NCBI GenBank assembly: GCA_021502835.1
Contig: JAKFGP010000066.1
Span: 1-13,576, forward strand
Direction: 5' to 3'
DNA length: 13,576 bases
From: Streptomyces thinghirensis
Lineage (GTDB): Bacteria; Actinomycetota; Actinomycetia; Streptomycetales; Streptomycetaceae
Shown here one piece after another: positions 1 through 9,358 of this stretch (the first letter of the stretch is position 1; each line of letters opens with the position of its first letter). The position numbers were made by a program, and so were the translations under genes. A model generated the notes under the pieces. The model did not search any database and was not told the origin of the DNA. It saw only the letters and a program-made list of their open reading frames with translations.

Positions 1-106
1 CGGTACTTCGTTCCAGTTCAGATGCAGATGGTAACCCTTGTCCAGGGTTTGTGTAACCTTGTTTTCGCATTTATCGTGAAACGCTTTCGCGTTTCGTGCC
101 GCTTCA
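1..106 (+). other. Untrimmed Oxford Nanopore adapter + barcode (left end)
   Basis: This is synthetic library sequence, not genome. Positions 1-36 resemble an error-bearing sequencing adapter (GTACTTCGTTC core) plus the short barcode leader. Positions 37-60 match, from memory and without mismatch, ONT rapid barcode 05 (begins CTTGTCCAGGG). Positions 61-106 match the rapid-kit transposase flank that begins GTTTTCGCATTTATCG and ends GCCGCTTCA, but with a T run shortened from five to three and a GC lost. The same block occurs in reverse complement at 13466-13576. Genomic sequence begins at about 107. The exact junction may be off by a few bases. Confidence 0.95.
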
Positions 107-1653
107 CCCGGCCGCCGGCACCTTCCCGTGCAGCAGATAGCCGTGCACCGCGTCCTGTACGCACTTGTTCTTGCTGTCGTAGGCACCGTGCCCCTGGCCC
201 CTGTAGGTCAGTTCCACGCCCACGCCCTTCCCCAACTCGTCCACCATTCTCCCCGCGCCCTCGTAGGGCGTCGCCGGATCACCGGTGTTGCCGATCACCA
301 GGATCGGCGGCGCTCCGGGCGCGCTCACGTCGGGGTGGTCGACGGCACCGGGCACCGGCCAGTCGGTGCAGCTGAGCATGGACCAGGCGAGATAGTCGCC
401 GAACAGCGCGGAGGCCTTCCGGAACTCCGGAAGCTTGCGTTCCACGTACGCGGGGTCGTACCTCGGTTTGTCGTCGGCGCAGTTGATGGCGACGTTGGCC
501 GCGGTGATGTTGCTGTACTCGCCGTTCTCGTTTCGCCCGTTCAACGCGTCCGACAGCACCATGAGGACCCTGCCGTCACCGTCGTACGCCTGCTCCAGGC
601 CGTCGGTCAGGTACTCCCAGAAGTCCTTCGAGTACAGCGCTTGCGCGATGCCTCCGGTCGCGGCGGTCTGGGTGAGTTCACGAGGGAAGCATGCCGGGGA
701 TCGGTTTGCGGTCGAGGTCCTTCAGCAGCCGGGCGATACGGTCCTTGACGTCCTGCGCGCTGGTGCCGACCGGGCAGTCCTCGACCTTCGACGCGCAGTC
801 CTCGGCGAAGTTGTCGAGTGCGAGCTGGAAGCCCTTCGCCTGCGCGAGCGAGCCCTGTTCCGGGTTCGCGTCGGGTCGACGACCGCGTCGAAGACGGCGC
901 GACCCACCTTCTCGGGGAACAGGTGGGCGTAGACGCCGCCGAGTTCGGTGCCGTAGGAGATGCCGAAATAGTGCAGCTTGTCGTCGCCGAGGACCTGGCG
1001 CATGAGGTCCATGTCGCGGGCCGCGTCGGTGGTGCGCACGTGCGGCAGGATCTTCTTCGAGTTCGTCTCGCAGGCCGCGTTGAAGTCCCCGGTGTTGTCC
1101 AGCAGCTCGGTGCGCTCGGCCGCGTCGTCGGGGTGGCGTCCTGCTGGAAGTAGGCGTCGAGCTGCTTGTCGTCCAGGCACTCCACCGGGGCGCTGCGGCC
1201 GACACCGCGCGGGTCGAAGCTGACCAGGTCGTAGCGGGTGCGCAGGGCGGCGTAGTCCTGGCCGAAGGCGGGCAGCGTGGTGACGCCCGATCCGCCCGGG
1301 CCGCCGAAGTTGAAGACGAGTGAACCGATCCGGCGGTCCGCCTCACCGCTGGCCTCCGCCCGGATCAGCGCGAGGTCGATCGTGTCGCCCTCGGGGTCGT
1401 CCCAGTCGAGTGGCGCCTTCATGGTGGCGCACTGCCACTCGGCGCCGTCCGGCAGCGGGGAGGGAGCGGCGCCACCGCCCTCGGCCTCGGAGGGGGCCGG
1501 GCAGTCCTTCCAGCCGAGATTCTGGGCCGTCGGGTCCTCGTCGCCCCCGGAGTCGCTTCCGGAGTCGTCACTGCAGCCCGCCAGCAGAGCGGACATGGCT
1601 ACGGCGGTGGCGGCGGACAGGGCGGCGGCGCGCAGCCGGAAGGAGTTCGGCAT
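107..1653 (-). CDS. TAP-family alpha/beta hydrolase lipoprotein (tripeptidyl aminopeptidase-like), frameshifted, 3' end truncated
   Basis: Secreted, membrane-anchored serine hydrolase of the Streptomyces tripeptidyl-aminopeptidase family, expected to trim N-terminal peptides outside the cell. The ATG at 1653 opens a signal peptide with lipobox LLAGC (Cys27) and a Ser/Asp/Gly-rich linker. Then come the oxyanion-hole segment FNFGGPGGSG, the FDPRGVGRSAP strand, the nucleophile elbow GISYG (Ser codon 956-958) and the C-terminal TAP domain, with catalytic Asp in NTGDPATPY and His in GQGHGAY. All three triad residues are present. Three frame breaks near 1130, 873 and 690 divide it; the protein resumes without loss at each (for example DATP then DDAAERTELL), so I call sequence error. 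The apparent stop at 104-106 is adapter sequence, so the true C-terminus lies outside; about 515 residues are visible, near family length. The natural substrate is unknown. Confidence 0.88.
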
Positions 1654-1697
1654 GCGTCCATCGTGCGGGCGCGCGGGACCGTGCGCTCGGGGCAGAG

Positions 1698-1712
1698 CCG
1701 TACGAGGTACGG
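1698..1712. promoter_or_regulatory. Short inverted repeat upstream of the TAP hydrolase (candidate operator)
   Basis: The sequence CCGTACGAGGTACGG has perfect 6-bp arms around a 3-base centre. It lies about 45 bp upstream of the hydrolase start, inside the 143-bp spacer (1654-1796) between the membrane-protein stop and the hydrolase ATG. The position suits an operator, but arms this short occur by chance in GC-rich DNA and no regulator is encoded nearby. I see no convincing -35/-10 pair or strong ribosome binding site in the spacer. Confidence 0.2.
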
Positions 1713-1796
1713 GGCGGGCAGCCGGGACGTACGCGGGTGAGCCGATGGGTACGGATCACCTCGGCGTGCGAGGCCGTTCCGCGGCGTACGTGGCCG

Positions 1797-4579
1797 TTAC
1801 AGCGCCTCTTTCCGGGTCAGGTGGTTGAAGACCAGCCAGCCCGGCAGTACCGGCAGCCACAGCGTGAGCAGCCGGTACAGCAGCACCGCGGGGGCGGCGA
1901 CCTCGCTTGGGCAGGCCGACGGCGATCAGACCGACCGTCGCGTCGCCTCCACCCCGCCCCACACCGCCCGGGGTGGGCGCCGCGACCCCAGCGCGTTGCC
2001 CGCGAGGAAGACGACCGCGACGCTCGCCAGGCTGATCGACGTCGTCTCGTCGCCGAAGGCCCGGATCGAGGCGTCCAGGCACATCACGAAGCAGGCGGTG
2101 AGCAGCAGCATGCCGCCGATGCCGGTGACCAGCTTCTGCGGCCGCTGCAGGACATCCAGCATGCGCGGTACGACACCGGCGAAAAGCGACCGCACGCGCG
2201 TGACGACGAATTTGCGCAGGAACGGCACCGACGTCACCACGAGCACGAGCACCGCCACCGTCAGCAGACCCGCGATGACAGTCCTGGACGGCGACAGCGA
2301 CGGCGTCTTCTCGGTGCCGGTCAGATAGCCGAAGGCCAGCAGCATCAGGATGTGACAGCCGAGCCCGAACAGCTGCGACGCGCCGACACTCGCCACCGCG
2401 AGCCCGGGCCGTACTCCGGCGCGCTGCAGGAAGCGGGTGTTCAGGGCGACGCCGCCGACCGCCGCGGGGGCGACGATCTTCACGAACGACCCGGCGACCT
2501 GCGCGGCCACGGTCCGCAGGAACGGGACTTTCTCGGGTACGAAGCCCAGCAGGGCCATCGCCGCCGCGATGTAGCTCGCCGCCGAGAACAGCACCGCCGC
2601 GGCCACCCAGCCCCACTGGGCGTTCGAGATCAGCGGCCCGAACTCGATGTGGGTGAGTTGCGTCAGCAGGAAGTAGGCGCCGATCGCACCTGCCATGAAG
2701 CTGATCAGCGTGCGCGGTCGCACCCGCTCCAGGCGGGCCGGCTCGACGGAGCCTGCGGTCGGATCCGCAGCACCGCGTGCCGGATCTGCGTGAGCAGGTC
2801 CTCCTCGCGTGCCTCTTCCAACGCCTCGTCGACGGCTCGTTTCTCCGCCCGCTGCTCCGCGCGCACGACCTTCTTGTCGGGCTTGTCGGGCTGCTCGGTC
2901 GCGGCGCTCGTGCCGTCGTCTGCGGCCGCCTCCGAACGGGCCAGCTTGGCCTGCCGGGACGACTCCAGGACCGCGTCCCGCTCGCGCTGGGCGCGTTCCC
3001 GGGCCAGTTTGCGCAGGGTCGCGCGCGTGGAGCGGCTGAGCGCGATGGGCTGGAGCATCGGCAGACAAGTCCGCCACGGCGTCGGGGGCCGAGTACGGCC
3101 ACCGCCGAGGCGACCGCGCGTTCCGCACCCACCCGCAGGCCGAGCGTCACCAGGAGCTGCGAGATGTCCATGCGCAGCAGCAGGTCACCGGCGGCGATCT
3201 CGCCGATGCGCAGGTCGGTGAGGATCACCGTGCCGGAACGATCCACCAGGATCGCGTCGCCCACCAGCCGGCGGTGCGCGATGCGCCGGGACTGCAGGGC
3301 CCGCACCTGCTCCCAGGTGCCGCGCAGCAGGTCGTCGGTGATCTCCTCGTCCGACAGCGAGTCAGAGTGCGCCCGCCGGTGTGCTCGTAGACGAGCATCA
3401 CGGCGTCGGGCCCCAGCTCGGACGTCGCGATCAGCTGGGGGCGTTGGCGCCGGCCCCGATCGCCGCGTAGGCGAGCAGTGCCTCCTGCTCCAGGGCCTGC
3501 CGCAGCGACGGGAGGCTGCTGCGGGTGGCGAAGCCGCGCAGCGTCAGATTGCGCCACGCGCGGTAGAAGAAGCCCTGCGCCTGCTGCTCCCGGTCCACCA
3601 CCGTGACGTCCAGCGGCCGGCCGTCCTCCAGTGTGACGAAGTAGCGGCGGCCGCGGTCACCGGTCTCCGCGGTGTCCGCAGGAACTTCCTCGCGGGCGGC
3701 GGTCACCGGGCGGAAGCCCACGTGACGCAGGCCGCCATCAGCGTCCGCCCGGTGGGACGCACGTTGGGGGAGCCGACCGCGGTACAGCGTTCCGTAGGCC
3801 ACGGTCCAGCCGATGAGGACCGTCAGAATGATCGAGAACGGTGTCGTGTAGCCGGTGACGAGCATCGAGAACGCGTCGAGGAGCAGCACGATCCACAGCA
3901 CCGCGCGCCAGCGGGGTCTGCGGGACATGCCGACTGCCGTCATGTACGCGATGACCGGCGCCAGGTAGCCGTGCACGGGATCGGTGAGAGCGTGGACGTC
4001 GCCCGGCGAGGGCTGGGTGAGCGCCTCCTGGATGGACCCGGGGGCGGCCTTGGCGACCCACAGGTCGGTGGCGAGGGTCACCCCGTGCGCGAGGACCGCC
4101 GCCAGCACGCCGTCGGCGATCCGCAGCCCGTCCCGTTTGATCAGCCGCTCGATCGCGAACGCGACCGGCACCAGGAGGATCGCGATACTGGAGGCCAGTC
4201 CGGCGATCTTGATCAGCAGGTCCGGCGCCTGCCCGGTGCCCTTGTTGATGTCCTGTTCGAGGCCCGAGGTGGTGCCGTGCGCGAAGGCGGCGACGGCGAG
4301 CAGTACGACGACGGCGAGCACGCCCACCAGGAGCCGCATCAGGTCGGACGGACGGTGCACGCGCGCGGGGAGCAGCGGTTCGTCGCCCTCCACCTCGTCG
4401 ATGTGCGCGACGTCGTCGGGGTCGGCGGCCGTCGCGGTCCTACCCTCGCCCGCCCGCCGGCCGGTCTTCTCGCCACTTCCGTCCGCGGTGTCCGGGCGCG
4501 ATGAAGAGCCAGAGGTGCCCTCGGCGTCCTCGGGGTGCACACCCTGCTGCTTCATCGCCTCTTCTTGCTCTCGTATCAC
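1797..4579 (-). CDS. Multidomain membrane protein: helical N-domain, kinase-like middle, C-terminal LPG-synthase/flippase-like (UPF0104) domain; frameshifted
   Basis: About 927 residues once frames are joined. After an acidic, disordered N-terminus (~residues 1-80) come five or six membrane helices (~85-270; for example LMRLLVGVLAVVVLLAVAAF). A kinase-like stretch follows (~290-500): VMLVYEHTGGRTL as hinge, then AHRRLVGDAILVD and VILTDLRIGE where active kinases have HxDxxxxN and DFG, so probably catalytically dead. A charged Arg/Glu/Lys linker leads to a polytopic C-terminal domain of the LPG-synthase TM/AglD/YbhN family, with AGSFVKIVAPAAVGGVALN and APTPGGVGG, ending LTRKEAL. That family includes lipid translocases, but the substrate here is unknown. 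About nine indels break it (near 3438, 3364, 3091, 3076, 2757, 1981, 1961, 1943, 1907). The start is the GTG at 4579; an in-frame ATG at 4555, preceded by AAGAAG, is an equally good choice. It is transcribed towards the hydrolase. Confidence 0.82.
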
Positions 4580-4740
4580 TGGTCACCGCCCGCACGATGG
4601 TGGCATGCCGCGTCGGCTTCGGCAGGCATCAGGGTGCCCGTGCGGGCCGCACAGTCTGCCCGAAGCGCCGCTTCCGGGCGAGGGACGCGCACCGTCGGGA
4701 GCGCGTCGCGTTGTCGGTGGGGTGGGGCAGGATGGGGCGG
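4580..4740. promoter_or_regulatory. Divergent intergenic region (two promoters expected)
   Basis: These 161 bp separate the minus-strand membrane protein from the plus-strand alkyltransferase-like gene. Promoters for both must lie here or inside the neighbours. I see no confident -35/-10 pair and no clear inverted repeat. Just before 4741 is a G-rich run (GGGGCAGGATGGGGCGG) that could serve as ribosome binding site. It includes an in-frame ATG at 4732 that is an alternative start. Confidence 0.35.
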
Positions 4741-5160
4741 ATGAGCGAGCAGAGCCTTCCGGAGGAGTCCCGCCCGGAGTACGCGGACGCGCTGCCCGAG
4801 TACGCCGAGCGAGTCCTCGAAGTGACCGAACTGATTCCGTCGGGCCGTGTCATGACGTACGGGGACATCGCCGAGTATCTGGAGGAGGGGGGACCCCGTC
4901 AGGTCGGACGGGTGATGTCCCTCTACGGGGGAGGCGTTCCGTGGTGGCGTGTCGTCCGCGCGGACGGGGCCCTGCTCGCGGGGCAGGAACTGGAGGCGCT
5001 CGACCGCTACCGGGAGGAGGGCACGCCCCTGAAGGAGGCGAGCACAGCCGCGGAGGGCCACCTGCCGCGCCTCGACCTGAAGCGGGCGCGGTGGGACGGC
5101 GGCGAACGCGCACAGGGTCACACCCTGACAGCTTCCGCCATTGGAGCGGCCGACGTGTGA
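4741..5160 (+). CDS. Alkyltransferase-like (ATL) / MGMT-family DNA-binding protein without the acceptor cysteine
   Basis: This 139-residue protein is the only gene here that reads through in one frame. It matches the C-terminal DNA-binding domain of O6-methylguanine-DNA methyltransferases: IPSGRVMTYGDIAEYL (winged-helix entry and Tyr), then RQVGRVM (the arginine-finger helix), then VPWWRVVRADG. In active MGMT the last motif is PCHRV; here both Cys and His are Trp, so no alkyl transfer is possible. ATL proteins bind O6-alkylguanine, flip the base and recruit nucleotide excision repair; that role is inferred from the family. The C-terminal tail (~residues 90-139) is charged and less typical. 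It starts at the ATG at 4741 (MSEQSLPEES), with in-frame ATG 4732 possible. It lies 254 bp upstream of adnA, on the same strand; a similar gene neighbours adnAB in mycobacteria, as I recall. Confidence 0.85.
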   Translation: MSEQSLPEESRPEYADALPEYAERVLEVTELIPSGRVMTYGDIAEYLEEGGPRQVGRVMSLYGGGVPWWRVVRADGALLAGQELEALDRYREEGTPLKEASTAAEGHLPRLDLKRARWDGGERAQGHTLTASAIGAADV

Positions 5161-5414
5161 CCTGATGATCCGTATGAGGGAAAAGGTGCGTTTCGAGCAC
5201 GACCGTGGCATGACGTACGTTCGTGGGGCGGGGGACACGGGCGCCACGAGTGACCCAGGAGATTCGAGAGGTCCGAGGGAAGAAGAGGAAGGCCTGCTTC
5301 CGCCTCATCCGTCGGCGTAGCGTCGGCCGCACGCGTCCCCCCTCATCCCGCGGCCACCGCCGTGCCCGCAGCGCGGACGGCCCACCAGCACACCCACCAG
5401 GACCGGCGAACCAC
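5161..5414 (+). other. Intergenic region between ATL gene and adnA
   Basis: The region is 254 bp with no gene I can support. It contains a 48-codon open frame (5174..5320, MREKVRFEHDRG...) without recognisable domain or clear ribosome binding site, a purine-rich run at about 5270-5292, and a small GGAAG/CTTCC hairpin at about 5288-5302. The spacing suggests adnA has its own promoter, but no consensus element is convincing. Confidence 0.3.
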
Positions 5415-8400
5415 GTGAGCTCCTCCTCCTCCACCAGACACCCGTCGCACCCCCAGGTGCGACGGGGAGCCGTGGCGCTTACCGACTGGTGCGTACCCCG
5501 CCGGCGCGAATGGACCCCCTCGTCTGGACGCCGCACAACGCGCCGTGGTTGACCACGGGAGCGGCCCGCTGCTCGTCCTCGCGGGCCCGGGCACGGGCAA
5601 GACCACCACGCTCGTCGAGTCCGTGGCGGACCGGATCGCCCGGGGCGGCGACCCCGAGCGGATCCTGGTGCTGACCTTCAGCCGCAAGGCGGCCGTCGAG
5701 CTGCGCGACCGGATGGCACTGCGCATGGGCGCCGCGCGTGCCCCCCGGGCGACGACCTTTCACTCCTTCGGCTACGCCTTGGTCCGCGCCCACCAGGACA
5801 GCGATCTGTTCGTGGAGCCGCTGCGGCTGCTGTCCGGCCCGGAACAGGACGTGGCGGTACGCGAGCTGCTCGCCGGCCAGGTCGACCTGGAGCGGCTCGG
5901 CCTGGCCCACGTGCGCTGGCCCGACGAACTGCGCGCCTGCCTGACCACCCGCGGCTTCGCCGACGAGGTCCGCGCGGTCCTCGCCCGCACCCGCGAACTG
6001 GGCCTCGGTCCGGACGCCCTCGGTGCCTTCGCCCGGCGCATCGGCCGCCCCGACTGGCGGGCCGCCGCCGTCTTCCTCGCCGAGTACCTCGACGTGCTCG
6101 ACCTGCAGGGTGTGCTCGACTACGCGGAACTCGTCCACCGCGCGGTGCTGCTCGCCAGCCGCCCCGAGGTCGCCGCGCAACTGGCCGCGCGGTACGACGC
6201 GGTCTACGTCGACGAGTACCAGGACACCGACCCCGCCCAGGTGCGGCTGCTGCAGGCTCTCGCCGGCGGCGGGCGCACCCTCGTCGCCTTCGGCGACCCC
6301 GACCAGTCGATCTACACCTTCCGCGGCGCGGACGTGAACGGCATCCTCGACTTCCCGACCGCCCTTCCCGCGCGCGGACGGCCGCCCGGCGCCGGTCGAG
6401 GTGCTGCGGACCTCGCGGCGGTCCGGGACCACGCTGCTGGCCGCCACCCGGCTGCTGACCCAGCGCATGCCGATGACCCGCCTCCCCGCCGACAAGGTGC
6501 GCGCCCACCGCGAACTCGCCCCGGAGCGGGGCGGGGGCGCGTCGAGGTGTACACGCACCCGACGTCCGGCACCGAGCTGGACAACATCGCCGACATCCTG
6601 CGCCGGGCCCACCTGGAGGACGGCGTTCCCTGGGGCGACATGGCCGTCCTGGTGCGCGCCGGCTCACGCACCATCCCCACGGTCCGCCGCGCCCTCACCG
6701 CGCCGGTGTGCCCCTGGACATCGACGGCAACGACCTTCCACTGCGCCACGAGCCGGCGGTGGCGCCGTTGCTGACGGCCTTGCGGGCGGTGGCGGAGGCG
6801 GAGGCGGGGGAGCGCGGCCCCGGACGGGCCTCGGGAGCGCTGCGGAGACGGGGAGCGGGCCGGCCGACGAGGCGGTGAACGCCCGGAGCGGGCCAGGCCC
6901 CGATGACGCGGGGGCGGCTGGGCCGGACGCCGAGATGGCGGCGCAGGTCATACCAGAGGCAGCCCTCGATACAGCGGCGAAGACCGCGACTGCGCCTGAC
7001 GCTGCACCCGGGTCCTGATGCCCAGGCCCAAGCCCAAGCCCACGCCGGGTCTGGACCCGGAGCCCCAGCCGAGTCCGAAACCAGACGCCGAGACGGGTGC
7101 CGACGCCGACGCCGAGACGGGTGCCGACGCCGATGCGGAGCTGGACGCCGATGCGGAGCTGGACGCCGACGTGGAGTCGGACGCGGAAGCGAGGTCGGTC
7201 GCCGAAGCCGACGCGGAGCTGGACGCCGAAGCGGAGCCGGACGCCGAATCGGAGCCGGACGCGGAGCTGCACGCCCCAGCCGAGCCGGACGCCGACGCCG
7301 ACGCGGCGCCGAAGTCCCCGCCCGGTGAACGCGTCCACCGCGCGGAGGCTTCGTGCTGGCTCCCCACGGAGACCGCCCTCACCCTGCTCGCCTCCCCCTG
7401 CCGCCATGGACGCCGCCGACCTGCGCCGCCTCGGCCGCGCCCTGCGCGAGGAGGAGCGCGCCGCGGCAACCCGCTGCCGCCGCCCTCGGACGAGCTGCTG
7501 GCCCGGGCGCTGGCCGAGCCGGAGCGGCTGGCGGTGCACGACCCCGCGTACGCGCGTGGCGCCCAGCGGCTCGGCGCGCTGCTCCGCAAGGCACGCGAAC
7601 GCCTGGCGGGCGGCGGCAGCGCCGAGGAGGCGCTGTGGGACCTGTGGGACGGCACGCCGTGGCCCACCCGCCTGGAACGGTCCGCCCGGCGCGGTGGCGC
7701 CGCCGGACGCAACGCCGACCGCGATCTCGACGCCGTGTGCGCCCTCTTCGCGACGGCGGCCCGGGCGGAGGAGCGCACCGGCGGCCGGGGCGCCCTGAAC
7801 TTCCTGGAGGAGATCGACGCCGAGGACATTGCCGCCGACACCCTCACGCGGCGTGCCGTACGTCCCGACGCCGTCCGCCTGATGACCGCGCACCGCGCGA
7901 AGGGGCTGGAGTGGCGCCTGGTCGTCGTCGCGGGCGTCCAGGAGGGCCTGTGGCCGGACCTGCGCCGCCGCGGCCCCTGCTGGAGGCCGACCGGATCGGC
8001 CGCGACGGACTCACCGAACCGCTCACGCCCGGCGCGCTGCTCGCCGAGGAACGCCGCTTGTTCTACGTGGCCGCCACACGCGCGCGTGAACGGCTCGTGG
8101 TGACCGCCGTGAAGGCCCCGGCCGACGACGGCGACCAGCCTTCCCGGTTCCTGACGGAACTCGGCGTCGAGCCCGCCGACGTCACGGGCCGCCCGCGCCG
8201 GCCCCTCGCCGTCGGGGCGCTCGTCGCCGAGCTGCGTGCCACCACACGGTCGATCCCCGCGTCTCGAACCTCTGCGGGGAGGCCGCCGCCCGCCGGCTGG
8301 CCCGCCTCGCCGCCCTCGCCGACGAGGACGGCCGCCCCCTGGTGCCGTCCGCGCACCCGTATCGCTGGTGGGGCATGTGGGACTCGACCGAGAGCAAGGT

Positions 8401-9235
8401 GCCGCTGCGCGACCGGGACCAGCCCGTCACGCTCTCCGGCAGTGCCCTCGACCAGTTGGCCAACACCTGCGCCCTCCAGTGGTTCCTCGGCCGCGAGGTG
8501 AAGGCGGACGCGCCCGCGACCGCGGCCCAGGGCTTCGGCAACGTGGTGCACGTCCTCGCCGACGAGGTGGCCTCCGGTCACACCCCGGCCGACCTCGCCG
8601 TGCTCATGGAACGCCTGGACTCCGTGTGGAACGCGCTCGCCTTCGACGCGCCCTGGAAGTCGGCGCAGGAGAAGGCCAACGCGCGCGTGGCGCTCGAACG
8701 CTTCCTCAAGTGGCATGTCATGGATCGAGCCGGGCGCACACCGGTGGCGAGCGAGCACGACTTCGACGTGACCCTGGAGGCGGGCGACTACGAGGTGCGC
8801 ATCCGCGCCGGATGGACCGCGTCGAGACCGACGGTGACGGCCGCGCCTACGTCGTCGACTTCAAGACCGGCAAACACGCGCCCACGTCGGCCGAGGTGGC
8901 CCACCATCCCCAGCTCGCCGTCTACCAGCTCGCCGTCCGAGAAGGCGCCGTCGACGAGGCCTTCGAGGGCGTCCGCCCCCAGCCTGGCGGCGCCGAGCTG
9001 GTCCAGCTGCGCCAGGGCGCGCCCAAGCGCGACGGTGGGGAGACCCTCCCAAGGTGCAGGCTCAGGACTCCCCTGGAGGGGCCGGCGGGCGAGCGGGTCG
9101 GGGACCTGCTCGCCACCGCCGCGGGCAAGGTCCTCGACGAACGGTTCGCCCCCGACCACGGGCCAGCACTGCACCCACTGCGCCTTCCGCGCGTCGTGCA
9201 GCGCACGGCCCGAGGGACGGCACGTCGTGGAGTGA
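5415..9235 (+). CDS. adnA: AdnA-like ATP-dependent helicase-nuclease (SF1 UvrD/RecB type with C-terminal Fe-S RecB nuclease); frameshifted
   Basis: First subunit of an AdnAB-type double-strand-break resection complex. Helicase motifs in order: Walker A GPGTGKTT (5584-5607), FSRKAAVELRDRM (Ia), DEYQDTD (6210-6230), GDPDQSIYTFRG (~6294), TAHRAKGLEW (~7886) and FYVAATRARERL (~8062). The nuclease follows: MDRVE, VVDFKTGK (Asp 8857-8859, Lys 8863-8865) and QLAVYQLAV. A cysteine in ANTCALQWF (~8465) and a terminal C-x2-C-x5-C (9170-9199) fit the 4Fe-4S staple of AddB-type nucleases. The joined protein is ~1270 residues, longer than mycobacterial AdnA (~1050), chiefly through an acidic insertion at ~6800-7350. 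About 15 indels break it (for example near 5468, 5525, 6375, 6700, 7016, 7395, 7975, 8808, 9152); motifs continue across each. The GTG start at 5415 (MSSSSSTRH) is the likeliest; its ribosome binding site is weak. adnB follows 123 bp downstream. Confidence 0.87.
6800..7350 (+). repeat. Acidic tandem-repeat insertion within AdnA helicase
   Basis: In-frame, low-complexity insert of ~180 residues between two conserved helicase segments: LPLRHEPAVAPLLTALRAV (ends ~6790) and LPTETALTLLASP (~7360). It begins Ala-rich, passes through a Pro/Lys stretch (PRPKPKPTPG), then becomes Asp/Glu/Ala-rich. Two exact DNA tandem repeats are seen: a 24-mer (7084-7107 and 7108-7131, encoding DAETGADA) and an 18-mer (7132-7149 and 7150-7167, encoding DAELDA), followed by degenerate copies (for example AELDAEAEPDAESEPDAEL) to about 7310. 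In UvrD-like helicases this is the surface region between domain 2A and the 2B subdomain. It is probably disordered and negatively charged. Indels at about 6830 and 7016 blur its left part. Confidence 0.75.
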
Positions 9236-9344
9236 GCGGTCCAAGGGAGCGGGCGGCCCGGTGTGATGAGACGCACCACAGGCGCTGACCTGCGGTTTTC
9301 TCCACCCCGAGGGTGATCCCGCGCCCGCTGTCAGTGCTCGCCGC

Positions 9345-9350
9345 TAGCTT
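9345..9350 (+). promoter_or_regulatory. Possible -10 element for a leaderless adnB transcript
   Basis: TAGCTT fits the actinobacterial TANNNT -10 pattern and ends nine bases before the adnB GTG (9359). Transcription would therefore begin at or next to the start codon. No Shine-Dalgarno sequence precedes that GTG, which agrees with leaderless translation. No clear -35 hexamer is visible. The remainder of the 123-bp adnA-adnB spacer (9236-9358) holds no other feature I can name. Confidence 0.3.
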
Positions 9351-9358
9351 CTCTCGAC

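Noticed and set aside
1759..1773. Hairpin CCTCG-GCGTG-CGAGG downstream of the membrane-protein stop as terminator
   Set aside because: The stem is only 5 bp, with no T-tract; too weak to call in GC-rich DNA.
107..4579. Pseudogene cluster undergoing decay
   Set aside because: The breaks are single-base indels with every catalytic or structural motif kept, and the adapters show the same error type.
5174..5320. 48-codon open frame before adnA as a small gene
   Set aside because: No ribosome binding site, no recognisable domain, and it sits in an otherwise unremarkable spacer.
7084..7310. CRISPR-like or minisatellite array
   Set aside because: The repeats are contiguous, have no spacers and keep a coding frame inside AdnA.
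6948..7847. Minus-strand Ser/Ala repeat protein over the AdnA insertion
   Set aside because: It is the reverse reading of the GAC/GCC/GAG tandem repeats. The plus frame continues into conserved AdnA sequence, the minus frame into nothing recognisable.
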